Positions 7,586 to 15,033 of a DNA stretch of 26,212 nt are shown here, piece by piece. Both the position numbers and the translations under genes were made by a program. The notes under the pieces were generated by a model, which had not been told where the DNA came from, made no database searches, and saw only the letters and a program-made list of their open reading frames with translations. This stretch comes from an uncultured Gammaproteobacteria bacterium (lineage in GTDB: Bacteria; Pseudomonadota; Gammaproteobacteria; Magnimaribacterales; D2472), in assembly GCA_913050015.1 (NCBI GenBank), contig CAJXAZ010000012.1:1-26212 (forward strand). Reading direction: 5' to 3'. Each line of letters starts with the position of its first letter. Positions within the stretch are counted from its first letter, which is position 1.

Positions 7586-8002
7586 TTATAGATCTCCGTC
7601 TTTTCTGACTTCACTTCGATCAACTTCAAACTTTTCTCCGTACCTGGCTTCTAATTTTTTTTGATTTTCGTTTATTACCTCATAAGGATCTAAACCTAAT
7701 GATGCACATGCGGTAGTCCAGTACCACATAATATCTCCAAGCTCTCTCTTCATATGAAAAATATTATCTTCAGAAGCTGGTTTTCCTTGAAGAACCATTT
7801 TCTTAACAATCTCAACAAATTCTCCGGTCTCGCTTCCAAGGCCTAACGCAGCTGTTAATAGCCTTGGCATTTTTATAGAAGAAGACTCTTCAATATTATC
7901 AAAGCTCTTTTTAAGAGCATCTAGATCAATACTAGGTTCGCTGGTTACCTTGGTAACAAAATCGCTATAGGTTGAAAAAAAATCTTTTACTTCTTTACTC
8001 AT
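7586..8002 (-). CDS. MazG-like nucleotide pyrophosphohydrolase
   Basis: 138 aa. The all-alpha NTP pyrophosphatase fold is indicated by LGLGSETGEFVEIVKK (Glu58, Glu61, Glu64) and KRELGDIMWYW (Glu87, Asp90), which form the ExxE...ExxD magnesium site. The tail LGLDPYEVINENQKKLEARYGEKF is the usual end of short single-domain MazG-like proteins. These enzymes hydrolyse (d)NTPs or modified nucleotides to monophosphates and pyrophosphate, often for pool cleaning. ATG 8002 has an excellent SD (AAGGAG, 7 nt spacing). It lies 54 nt downstream of the GT60-like transferase gene. A role linked to nucleotide-sugar metabolism is possible but not shown. Confidence 0.85.
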   Translation of the reverse strand: MSKEVKDFFSTYSDFVTKVTSEPSIDLDALKKSFDNIEESSSIKMPRLLTAALGLGSETGEFVEIVKKMVLQGKPASEDNIFHMKRELGDIMWYWTTACASLGLDPYEVINENQKKLEARYGEKFEVDRSEVRKDGDL

Positions 8003-8056
8003 TCATCTCTCCTTAAATATGGTGGTTAAATAATATCATTCGCTAAATATTTTTCA

Positions 8057-9043
8057 TTAAAAAGGTGAATTTTTCCATGATAGTGAAGATACAAAGTTAG
8101 CTGTTGTGGCCTTATCCTTATCTACTATTTCCCTTTCAATTAAATTAATGCCCGATAAGAACTCATAATCTTTGAGTGTTCTTTTGTTACCTAGACCATA
8201 AATACCCTCAACTTCACCATGTATAACCATTGATAGCTTACTTAAACTCTTCTCTTCTCTTTCATGCCATTTAACTTGCCTATTCCCATCTTCTGTTTCA
8301 TCCCAGTGGAGCTTTCTTTTTAAATCAGAGGTATCAGTATAAAGATGAAATATAGGAACAGCTGGTATATGGAAAATACCAAATCCACGTGTAAAGGCCC
8401 TAATCATTAGTGATATTTCTTCACCATAAAAGTAGAATTCAGGATCATAAGGAACTTCTTTTACAAAAGCTCCAGGAGCAAAAAGGCAGCCAGCTGCAAG
8501 TAGATAGCCATGAGTAATCTCTACATCAGTTATTGCGCCTATCTGTCTAGAAAATGAATCCTTCAAGAAAATTGAATCTTCTCTGTAAGTAATGATATGT
8601 GTATTAGTGTCAGCAGTATCAAGAGAGTAAGTTCCAGAATTAAAATCTACAATATCAAATGCTCTTGGATAGCAGGTAATAATAGGTAGCTTGTGTGAAT
8701 AAGAATCTACAGATTGAATCCTTTGCATATAAGACAGTAAATAAGTATCCCAGCCTTTTTGAAATTGCATGTGAGAATCAATTTGAAGGTAGTAATCCTC
8801 TTCATTAAAGAACTTTTGAATTCTATGTCTTGCCCAGCAAGGGCCTTCAGATAGTTCCGGTTCAACATGATCATAAGAAATCTGATTAGAGAAAGAAAAG
8901 ATGTTGATATCTATGGCATGAGAAGACTGATCACATACCCCAAAGAATAAGTTATCCGGCTTATCAGCATTATCAAAAGCACCCCTGATAGTAGTTTCTA
9001 ATAAAGGGTCTTGATATGATGCTATTGAAATAAAGATTTTCAT
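8057..9043 (-). CDS. GT60-type (PF11397, 'GlcNAc') glycosyltransferase, Skp1 GlcNAc-transferase-like
   Basis: 328 aa from ATG 9043; a TTG ten codons upstream (9073) is rejected because MKIFISIASYQDP is the natural family start. Family landmarks in order: IFISIASYQDP (3-13), LFFGVCDQ (32-39), EGPCWARHRIQKFF (66-79), the DxD-like donor/metal motif LQIDSHMQF (86-94) with WD following, ITCYPRAF, AAGCLFAPGAFVKEVPYDPEFYFYGEEISL (183-211) and IFHLY (231-235). This series is that of GlcNAc transferases related to Dictyostelium and Toxoplasma Gnt1, which attach alpha-GlcNAc to a hydroxyproline of Skp1. No signal peptide or membrane segment: cytoplasmic. Divergent from a prolyl 4-hydroxylase gene with 53 nt between starts, so the pair may modify the same protein. 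Donor and acceptor are inferences. Confidence 0.85.
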   Translation of the reverse strand: MKIFISIASYQDPLLETTIRGAFDNADKPDNLFFGVCDQSSHAIDINIFSFSNQISYDHVEPELSEGPCWARHRIQKFFNEEDYYLQIDSHMQFQKGWDTYLLSYMQRIQSVDSYSHKLPIITCYPRAFDIVDFNSGTYSLDTADTNTHIITYREDSIFLKDSFSRQIGAITDVEITHGYLLAAGCLFAPGAFVKEVPYDPEFYFYGEEISLMIRAFTRGFGIFHIPAVPIFHLYTDTSDLKRKLHWDETEDGNRQVKWHEREEKSLSKLSMVIHGEVEGIYGLGNKRTLKDYEFLSGINLIEREIVDKDKATTANFVSSLSWKNSPF

Positions 9044-9061
9044 GTTTAGAAGATAACAATA

Positions 9062-9090
9062 GAGACAAATCAATAATTTGCAAATATAAT
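9062..9090 (+). promoter_or_regulatory. Promoter of the prolyl hydroxylase gene
   Basis: GAGACA (9062-9067, 4 of 6 to TTGACA), 17-nt spacer, perfect TATAAT (9085-9090). The -10 box ends 6 nt before ATG 9097, so transcription would start at or next to the A of the ATG. Confidence 0.6.
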
Positions 9091-9096
9091 TTTTAA

Positions 9097-9720
9097 ATGA
9101 CTATGGAGCCAAAAAAAATTTCGGAAAACGTCACCCTATATTCTATAGATCCTCTCGTTTATGTTGTATCAGATTTTTTATCCTCTGATGAGTGCGCGGC
9201 CTTTGTTGAGGTTGGATCAGGCAAGATGGAAAGAGCTACAGTCATAACTGACTCAGAGCACCAGTTTCACGATAGTAGAACCAATAGCTATGCATGGATA
9301 CAGCATGATGCAAGCGAGATAATTCATGAGGTAAGTAAAAGATTTTCTATTCTAGTTAAAATGCCAATTAATAACGCAGAGCAATTTCAGCTAGTTCATT
9401 ATGGACCTGGAACTGAGTATAAGCCGCATTTCGATGCCTTTGATAAAAGCACGGAAGAGGGAAGAAATAATTGGTTTCCCGGAGGCCAGAGAATGGTAAC
9501 AGCCTTAGCCTATTTAAATGATGTCGAAGATGGAGGAGCAACGGATTTCCCAGATATCCATGTTTCAGTAAAACCCAATAAAGGTGATGTAGTTGTTTTC
9601 CATAATTGTAAAGATGGCACTTCTGACATTAATCCCAATTCACTTCATGGCGGATCGCCTGTTATTTCGGGTGAAAAATGGGCTGTAAATTTATGGTTTA
9701 GACAAGAAGCCATTTATTAA
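9097..9720 (+). CDS. Prolyl 4-hydroxylase (2-oxoglutarate/Fe(II) dioxygenase)
   Basis: 207 aa, one P4Hc-type double-stranded beta-helix domain. Such enzymes hydroxylate a peptidyl proline using O2, 2-oxoglutarate and Fe(II). Iron ligands are His111 and Asp113 in YKPHFDAF, and His184 in NSLHGGSPV; Lys194 in SGEKWAVNLWFR binds 2-oxoglutarate. Other family stretches: DSRTNSYAWI (59-68), FQLVHYGPGTEYKPHFD, GGQRMVTALAYLNDVEDGGATDFP (129-152), KGDVVVFHN. No signal peptide, so it acts in the cytoplasm. No SD, and a TATAAT 6 nt upstream suggests a leaderless mRNA; ATG 9103 is an alternative start. Known bacterial relatives hydroxylate EF-Tu in Pseudomonas; the neighbouring GT60-like transferase points instead or additionally to a hydroxyproline-glycan. 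Target unknown. Confidence 0.92.
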   Translation: MTMEPKKISENVTLYSIDPLVYVVSDFLSSDECAAFVEVGSGKMERATVITDSEHQFHDSRTNSYAWIQHDASEIIHEVSKRFSILVKMPINNAEQFQLVHYGPGTEYKPHFDAFDKSTEEGRNNWFPGGQRMVTALAYLNDVEDGGATDFPDIHVSVKPNKGDVVVFHNCKDGTSDINPNSLHGGSPVISGEKWAVNLWFRQEAIY

Positions 9721-9769
9721 GAGATTTTTCACTTTTTATCTAGATTTTTTTTAAAAACACTTTATCATT

Positions 9770-9856
9770 CGATTAACTGCAAGGGGTGGTCAATAGACCT
9801 GAGATCTTTACGGAAACCCTTTGAACCTGATCCATACAATAATGGCGGAGGAATCG
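9770..9856 (+). promoter_or_regulatory. TPP riboswitch (THI box) in the leader of the TonB receptor gene
   Basis: The conserved core is present: GGGGT (9783-9787), CTGAGA (9799-9804), ACCC (9816-9819), GAACCTGATCC (9823-9833) and the 3' region ATGGCGGAGGAA. Pairings I can draw: P1 CGATT/AATCG (9770-9774 with 9852-9856), P2 AAGGGGT/ACCCTTT (9781-9787 with 9816-9822, one G-U), P3 GGTC/GACC (9788-9791 with 9796-9799), P4 CCT/AGG (9826-9828 with 9849-9851), P5 CCAT/ATGG (9832-9835 with 9842-9845). The SD GGAGGAA (9847-9853) lies within the 3' strands of P4 and P1, next to the ATG at 9858. Ligand binding should therefore block translation, as in E. coli thiM. Confidence 0.93.
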
Positions 9857-9857
9857 C

Positions 9858-11972
9858 ATGAATATTATTAAAAATAGAATTGTTTTTTTATTATCTTTTT
9901 TATTATGTTTGGTTAGCCCAGAGCTAACCTCACAAACAGTTGAGGAAATCATTGTAAAAGGTGATTGGCGACAAATTTCAATTGAAAAAGAAGATTCAAG
10001 CATAATTGTTCTTGATAAAGAGCTAATCAAATCCCAACCAATGAAGCATTTTGAAATGCTGTCTTACCTAATACCTAATTTAAACTTTGCTGCTAGTGAC
10101 TCAAGGGCTCGCTATTTTCAGATTAGAGGAATTGGAGAAAGAGGTGGTTATGAAGGGACGCCAAACTCATCAGTTGGCTTTTTAATCGATGATATTGATT
10201 ATTCAGGCCAAGGCGGGATTGCCACCACTTTTGATGTAGATCAAATTGAAGTTCATAGAGGTCCGCAGGGCTCAAGAATAGGGGCTAATGCTTTAGCTGG
10301 ATTAATCTATATTAAAACAAAGGATCCAACGGAAGAGTTCGAAGGCACAAGTGAAGTAACTATTGGTGACTATGGGGTATTGAATTCTGGAGTAGCATTC
10401 GGAGGTCCCTTAGACCAAAATAAAGATATAACTTATAGAATTGCATTACGAAAAGACTATTCAAATGGCTTTAGAAAAAATGTATATCTAAATAAATCTG
10501 ATACCTCTAAGAAAGATGAAAGCACTTTAAGATTAAAAGTTAATTGGAAGGCGAGTGACAAAACCGCTATTAAGTTTCTTGTTACAGAAATTGATATGAA
10601 CGATCCTGCCGACATTTGGACCATAGATGACAGTCTTAATACTCTCTCAGATAGACCTGGAATGGATTCACAAAAGACAAATGCATACGGCTTAAAAATA
10701 TTTCATACATTTAATAAATTTGAGTTACAAAGTTTAACAAGCATCACTGATACCAATGTTATTTTTAGTTATGATGCTGATTGGGGTAACGCCAATTCCC
10801 ATGCGCCTTACACATATGATTATTTCTCAGAAACCTTAAGAAACAGAGAATCGTTTAGTCAAGAATTTAGGGTAGTTTCAAACTCTGCAGATCTTGCTTC
10901 AGATTTTCCTGCTGAATGGGTTCTGGGAGTAAGTTATTCTGATATCAATGAATCAAATTTAAAAAATGATGATGGTGTTTACGGCGATCCGTCTGATCCC
11001 TATGGGCCATATGCTAGTGAATCTTCTTCTTCAAGCAAATATAAATCAGAGAACCTATCAGTTTTTGGTAACCTAGATTACTTTATTGATGAGACAACAA
11101 AGATATCCATAGGAGCTAGATCTGAAGATTGGGATGCAAATTATTCAGACTCTCTTGGAGAATCCTTTAATCCCTCTAAAAGAATGTCAGGTGGAAAAAT
11201 TTCATTAGTAAAAACTTTAACCAATAACAGTACTATTTTTACAAGTATCGCTAAAGGCTACAAGCAGGGTGGATTCAATCTAGGCTTAGGTCTTGCTGTC
11301 GATTCAAAAAATAGAAATATCTATTATGATCCTGAGTTCCTGACAAATTATGAGACGGGGATTAATACAAAACTATTAAACTCAAAATTAAATATAGGAG
11401 CTGTAATATTTTACTCAGACAGGAAAGATCAACAGGTTTCAATTTCAACTCAAGTTGATCCAAGTGACCCTAATACCTTTTCATATCTGACACAAAATGC
11501 TGCAGAGGGCATAAATAAAGGCCTAGAATTAAGCATGGACATGGAATTAACTGATTCTCTTAATGTTTTCGCTAATCTCGGAATACTAAAGACTGAGATA
11601 AAGAATTGGAAATCTAGACCTGATCTTGAGGGAAGAGCACAAGCACACGCACCCGAAAGAAGTTTTGCTTTAGGTTTTAGTTGGAAGCCAACCGCAAGGA
11701 CTTACCTTTCCCTCGATGTAACTGGAAAAAGCAGTTTTTATTATTCAGACTCACATAGCAATAAATCAGACTCATACGCCTTAACTAACATTAACTATGG
11801 CTATGAAAAAAATAATTGGAACTATGAAATATGGGCTCGCAACGTATTCGATACTTATTACTCTACGAGAGGTTTTTATTTTGGTAATGAGGCTCCAAAT
11901 TTTGAAGACACTCTTTATAAAAGACATGGAGACCCTAGACATTTAGGACTCTCTGTTAGATATGATTTTTGA
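9858..11972 (+). CDS. TonB-dependent outer membrane receptor, predicted thiamine (or precursor) uptake
   Basis: 704 aa. Signal peptide (NRIVFLLSFLLCLVSPELTS), TonB box just after it (VEEIIVKG), plug domain to about residue 155 (MKHFEMLSYLIPNLNF, IRGIG, VGFLIDDIDY, DVDQIEVHRGPQGSRIGANALAG), then a beta-barrel ending in the terminal aromatic LSVRYDF expected for BAM-dependent insertion. Substrate assignment comes from context: it is first behind a TPP riboswitch and is followed by a PnuC/PnuT-type permease and a thiamine-kinase-like enzyme. Comparative genomics of THI-box regulons has predicted such receptors to import thiamine. Strong SD (GGAGGAA), sequestered in the riboswitch. The last 11 nt overlap the permease gene. 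The ligand could be thiamine, HMP or a degradation product. Confidence 0.9.
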   Translation: MNIIKNRIVFLLSFLLCLVSPELTSQTVEEIIVKGDWRQISIEKEDSSIIVLDKELIKSQPMKHFEMLSYLIPNLNFAASDSRARYFQIRGIGERGGYEGTPNSSVGFLIDDIDYSGQGGIATTFDVDQIEVHRGPQGSRIGANALAGLIYIKTKDPTEEFEGTSEVTIGDYGVLNSGVAFGGPLDQNKDITYRIALRKDYSNGFRKNVYLNKSDTSKKDESTLRLKVNWKASDKTAIKFLVTEIDMNDPADIWTIDDSLNTLSDRPGMDSQKTNAYGLKIFHTFNKFELQSLTSITDTNVIFSYDADWGNANSHAPYTYDYFSETLRNRESFSQEFRVVSNSADLASDFPAEWVLGVSYSDINESNLKNDDGVYGDPSDPYGPYASESSSSSKYKSENLSVFGNLDYFIDETTKISIGARSEDWDANYSDSLGESFNPSKRMSGGKISLVKTLTNNSTIFTSIAKGYKQGGFNLGLGLAVDSKNRNIYYDPEFLTNYETGINTKLLNSKLNIGAVIFYSDRKDQQVSISTQVDPSDPNTFSYLTQNAAEGINKGLELSMDMELTDSLNVFANLGILKTEIKNWKSRPDLEGRAQAHAPERSFALGFSWKPTARTYLSLDVTGKSSFYYSDSHSNKSDSYALTNINYGYEKNNWNYEIWARNVFDTYYSTRGFYFGNEAPNFEDTLYKRHGDPRHLGLSVRYDF

Positions 11973-12558
11973 CATAATTGACCAATACTGGATGGAGTTT
12001 CTGGCAGTAGTATCTGCTATTGTCTATCTACTACTCGCTGTAAGACAAGATATTAGATGCTGGTTTGCAGCTATTTTGAGTTCTTTTTTATATTTTTTTA
12101 TTATGTTTTCAGCTGACCTATACATGGAAGCTGGGTTACAAATATTTTATATTCTTATGGCTGTTTATGGATGGTCTCAATGGAGAGAAGAGAGCACGGC
12201 AAATATCAAACTCTCTGTAAAAACCTGGAAGCCAATTAATCATCTCTTTGCAATCTCTTCAATATTACTACTTGCTTTAGCCTCTGGCCTTGTCCTTGAA
12301 AAATTTACTAATGCAGTTTTCCCATTTATTGATGCCTTAACTACCTGGGGAGCTATCATAGCTACTTATATGGTCGCAAAGAAATTGTTAGAGAATTGGA
12401 TCTATTGGTTTGTGATTGATTCTATTTCTATTTTCTTATTTATGTCTAGAGGCCTTGTCCTTACATCTATTTTATTTTTTATATATCTCATTATTATATA
12501 TTTTGGTTACAAGTCATGGGCTAGAATTAAAGATAATGGAAGCACTAAACCTATCTAA
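11962..12558 (+). CDS. pnuT: PnuC-family permease, predicted thiamine transporter PnuT
   Basis: 198 aa with about seven hydrophobic segments. It shows PnuC-family traits: an early EFLAVVSAIVYLLLAVRQDIRCW (13-35), FFIMFSADLYMEAGLQIFYILMAVYGWSQW (45-74, with the conserved W-x-x-W and Tyr/Gln-rich helix), TWGAIIATYMVAKKLLENWIYW (127-148) and DSISIFLFMSRGL. PnuC proteins take up vitamins by facilitated diffusion and phosphorylation traps the substrate. Members in TPP-controlled operons are thiamine carriers (PnuT), while others carry nicotinamide riboside or riboflavin; the riboswitch upstream and kinase downstream favour thiamine. Start overlaps the receptor gene by 11 nt and the 3' end overlaps the kinase gene by 23 nt, so the three are one coupled operon. 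Confidence 0.88.
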   Translation: MIFDIIDQYWMEFLAVVSAIVYLLLAVRQDIRCWFAAILSSFLYFFIMFSADLYMEAGLQIFYILMAVYGWSQWREESTANIKLSVKTWKPINHLFAISSILLLALASGLVLEKFTNAVFPFIDALTTWGAIIATYMVAKKLLENWIYWFVIDSISIFLFMSRGLVLTSILFFIYLIIIYFGYKSWARIKDNGSTKPI

Positions 12559-13369
12559 AAGGATTGAATCTATTTCTTCTGAAATAGAAATCATAAAAAA
12601 ACTAAAAGCCGGACCGGTATCCGAAATATATCTGTGTACTTTCAGGAACATTAAAGCAGTATTAAGAGTGGATTATTCATGGGCTTCTTTTTTGCCCTTT
12701 GATAGAAATACAGAAATAACGATTCTTAATAAGATTGAGCACTTACAGCTTGGACCCGAAATTTTATATCATGAAGCCTCTAATGGAATTCTTATTTGGA
12801 GATATATCGTAGGAACCCAGTTTAATTTTATATCTGGATCCCAAACTAATCTAATTAAGAATCTTGGAGTGAGTTTAAAGAGCCTTCATCAATCAATACT
12901 TCCTGATAGAGATATCGGCGCATTTAAGAATTGTATTGCGACATATGAAATACTCCTTCAAGAAGATTCAAAAGAGACTTTAATTAACGAGGGTTTCAAA
13001 CTTTATAAAGATATATGTGAAGACGGAACAGATTATGTTCTTTCCCATAATGATCTGAATAAATCAAACCTCTTGGTAGATGATAGATTTTATTTTTTGG
13101 ACTGGGAGTACGCTGGGGCTAACCATCCTTATTTTGATGTGGCAACACTCTGCCATTCATTATCCCTATCAAGTGAAGATACTCAGTTATTATGGGAGGC
13201 TTATAGTAACGACGGCTCTTTAATTGACATAAAAAAATTAGATCAGTGGATTCTTTTTACTCAGTACCTAGATCTTTTTTGGAGAAAATCAATAGTAAAA
13301 TTTTCACCTATGTATAAAGACGAAATGGACATAGCTTCCCTGGAGAGAAAACTTTTTTTATTAAACTAA
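12536..13369 (+). CDS. Thiamine-kinase-like phosphotransferase (APH/choline kinase fold)
   Basis: 277 aa from ATG 12536, which lies inside the end of the permease gene; longer starts would read through permease sequence. The fold is shown by an N-lobe with a phosphate-binding segment (KAGPVSEIYLCTF, 24-36), Brenner motif LSHNDLNKSNLLV (169-181: His171, Asp173, Asn178) and the metal site FLDWEYAGANHPYFDVA (187-203, Asp189). In this operon the natural substrate is thiamine taken up by the permease, giving thiamine monophosphate and trapping it, as ThiK does in E. coli; thiamine monophosphate kinase would be needed elsewhere for TPP. Choline or another small alcohol cannot be excluded by sequence alone. 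The stop codon lies in the arm of the following terminator. Confidence 0.82.
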   Translation: MEALNLSKRIESISSEIEIIKKLKAGPVSEIYLCTFRNIKAVLRVDYSWASFLPFDRNTEITILNKIEHLQLGPEILYHEASNGILIWRYIVGTQFNFISGSQTNLIKNLGVSLKSLHQSILPDRDIGAFKNCIATYEILLQEDSKETLINEGFKLYKDICEDGTDYVLSHNDLNKSNLLVDDRFYFLDWEYAGANHPYFDVATLCHSLSLSSEDTQLLWEAYSNDGSLIDIKKLDQWILFTQYLDLFWRKSIVKFSPMYKDEMDIASLERKLFLLN

Positions 13370-13390
13370 CTGATTTAGTTTAACTTTTTT
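13361..13390 (+). terminator. Terminator between convergent genes, built from both stop regions
   Basis: Inverted repeat TTAAACTAA (13361-13369) / TTAGTTTAA (13375-13383), loop CTGAT, followed on the plus strand by CTTTTTT. It contains the kinase stop (13367-13369) in one arm and the dehydrogenase stop (13380-13382) in the other. The stem is AT-rich, so moderate strength. The minus strand lacks a T tail, so it mainly serves the thiamine operon. Confidence 0.65.
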
Positions 13391-14177
13391 CATCACCTTC
13401 CATTGGAGCTAGAAACCCTTCATATTGCTTTTGCAGTCTTTGCATTCCTCCAATCCATCTATCTCGATCATTCGCTTTTCTTTGCATATATTCTGCTACT
13501 TCTTGATGGGGTAGAACTAGAAAACGTTCTTCCTTTATTGCGTCTAATACATCATTGGCTACAACATCAGCTTCAAGCATTCCATCTACTCCTGCAACAC
13601 CAGGGCCTTGTTCTGTCATAGCTGTTCTAACCGCTTGAGGGCATAGGCAAGAAACACCTATTCCTTTGTTACCATATGTAATTTTAATCCATTCAGCAAA
13701 GCTTACAGCTGCTGCTTTCGTTACAGCATAACCAGCTGCGCCTAATTGAGTTAGGAGCCCAGCAGCAGATGAGGTATTCACTAAGTATCCCTCACCCCTT
13801 TCTATCATCTGAGGTAAAACATGCTTAGCTGCATGAATATGAGACTGAACATTTACACCCCAAATATGATTCCAATCCGCAGTATCAGCTTCAAAAAAAC
13901 CTGGCTTACCACCGATGCCGGCATTAGAACAAAAAATATCTATACCGCCTGAAAGTTTATTAGCCTCATCTATAACATTAATAATGTCCTGCTCTTGTGA
14001 AACATCAGCAGCAACTGCGAGACCGCTAACAGTATTTGCTGTTTCCCTTGCTCCATCCATATTCATATCAACGCATACTATTGATTTAGCCCCAGCTTCT
14101 TTAAATGCGATACAGAGAGCCTTGCCAATTCCACTTGCAGCACCAGTTACAACAATTCTTTTATTTAAAATATCCAT
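13380..14177 (-). CDS. Short-chain dehydrogenase/reductase (SDR)
   Basis: 265 aa, classical SDR. NAD(P)-binding TGAASGIG (11-18), acidic end of beta-2 CVDMN (35-39, Asp37, favouring NAD(H)), AADVS, NAG (85-87), Ser in NTSSAAG (134-140), catalytic Tyr150 and Lys154 (YAVTK), then CLCPQAVRTAM, the usual PG-type cofactor loop with Pro-Gln instead of Pro-Gly. Catalyses oxidation or reduction of an alcohol/ketone; substrate unknown. No SD. TAAAAT on the minus strand lies 6 nt before the ATG, pointing to a leaderless mRNA. Divergent from a second SDR with 76 nt between the starts. Confidence 0.88.
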   Translation of the reverse strand: MDILNKRIVVTGAASGIGKALCIAFKEAGAKSIVCVDMNMDGARETANTVSGLAVAADVSQEQDIINVIDEANKLSGGIDIFCSNAGIGGKPGFFEADTADWNHIWGVNVQSHIHAAKHVLPQMIERGEGYLVNTSSAAGLLTQLGAAGYAVTKAAAVSFAEWIKITYGNKGIGVSCLCPQAVRTAMTEQGPGVAGVDGMLEADVVANDVLDAIKEERFLVLPHQEVAEYMQRKANDRDRWIGGMQRLQKQYEGFLAPMEGDEKS

Positions 14178-14183
14178 AGTTTT

Positions 14184-14189
14184 ATTTTA
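14184..14189 (-). promoter_or_regulatory. -10 box 6 nt before an SDR start
   Basis: TAAAAT on the minus strand with exactly 6 nt to the ATG at 14177. No clear -35. Predicts a leaderless transcript. Confidence 0.4.
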
Positions 14190-14242
14190 TCTCATAATTG
14201 ATAAATATATAGTCTCATAAATGCACAGTCCTCAATAAAATA

Positions 14243-14248
14243 TATAAT
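14243..14248 (+). promoter_or_regulatory. -10 box 5 nt before the second SDR start
   Basis: TATAAT with 5 nt to ATG 14254 and no SD between. No clear -35. Predicts a leaderless transcript. Confidence 0.45.
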
Positions 14249-14253
14249 AATTT

Positions 14254-14970
14254 ATGCAAAAAAAAATCGTCATCATTGGAGCAAGCGGAGCAATCGGTAG
14301 GGCTTTCGTAGACTTGTATTCAAAAATTGATACTGTTGAGGATATATTTTCTTTTTCTAAAACACAGATAGGGTTTAGTTCAAGCAAGGTAAAGAGCTTT
14401 CCCATTGATATAGAGGATGAGGTTAGTATAAAGAGTGCAGCAGAAGTAATCGGCAATCAAAAAATTGACATAGTCATAGTCGCAACTGGAATTCTTCATA
14501 ACAAAGATTTTGGTCCTGAGAAAAGTATTAAAGATTTAGACTCAGATAATTTTCTAAAAGTATTAAAAATTAATACAGTAGGCCCGGCAATTATTGGAAA
14601 GTATTTCCTCCCATTACTTACTAAAGATCAGAAAAGTGTTGTTGCTTTTTTGAGCGCAAGAGTTGGTAGTATTTCAGAGAATAAGCTTGGAGGCTGGTAT
14701 TCTTATAGAGCTAGTAAAACAGCACTTAATCAAGTTATCAAAAATTTTAGCATAGAGGTTTCTAGAACAAATCCAAATGCAGTTATTCTAGGCCTTCAGC
14801 CCGGAACAGTAGAAAGTAACTTAAGTGAGCCTTTTAAAAAAAATGTCGCTAGAGAAAAATTATTTACACCAGAATATAGTGCTGAAATGCTTGCCAAGGT
14901 AATTCTTGATTCTACTCAAGGTAACTCTGGAGATTTATTGAGCTGGGACGGCGAGACTATTAATCCTTAA
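14254..14970 (+). CDS. SDR family oxidoreductase, C-factor-like
   Basis: 238 aa. N-terminal NAD(P) motif IIGASGAIGRAF (7-18), VATGIL (76-81), LKINTVGP (104-111), Ser134 in FLSARVGS, catalytic YRASK (Tyr151, Lys155), and GLQPGTVESNLSEPF (the PGxVxT loop with Ser). The short form, SARVGSISEN...GGWYSYRASK, and the loop PGTV resemble the group containing the myxobacterial C-factor CsgA and many uncharacterised oxidoreductases. Substrate unknown. No SD; TATAAT 5 nt before the start. A shared terminator follows and also serves the convergent rhodopsin gene. Confidence 0.87.
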   Translation: MQKKIVIIGASGAIGRAFVDLYSKIDTVEDIFSFSKTQIGFSSSKVKSFPIDIEDEVSIKSAAEVIGNQKIDIVIVATGILHNKDFGPEKSIKDLDSDNFLKVLKINTVGPAIIGKYFLPLLTKDQKSVVAFLSARVGSISENKLGGWYSYRASKTALNQVIKNFSIEVSRTNPNAVILGLQPGTVESNLSEPFKKNVAREKLFTPEYSAEMLAKVILDSTQGNSGDLLSWDGETINP

Positions 14971-14983
14971 GAATTTCACCCAT

Positions 14984-15015
14984 AAAAAAACCCGGTATAA
15001 AACCGGGTTTTAAAT
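14984..15015. terminator. Bidirectional rho-independent terminator
   Basis: Perfect 10-bp stem AAAACCCGGT (14987-14996) / ACCGGGTTTT (15002-15011), loop ATAAA. The A run before it gives a T7 tail for the minus-strand rhodopsin transcript, and the T4 after it serves the plus-strand SDR transcript. Confidence 0.93.
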
Positions 15016-15033
15016 TCAGTATGAATTTAGTAA

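Noticed and set aside
9044..9073. TTG start giving a transferase ten residues longer
   Set aside because: The added residues (ICLYCYLLN) fit no family pattern, there is no SD for it, and MKIFISIASY is the natural start.
9721..9769. Terminator after the prolyl hydroxylase gene
   Set aside because: AT-rich with T runs and a short ATCTAGAT palindrome, but no G+C-containing stem; not supported.
9773..10030. 85-codon minus-strand frame across the riboswitch and receptor start
   Set aside because: It overlaps a clear TPP aptamer and the signal peptide and TonB box region of the receptor; no independent support.
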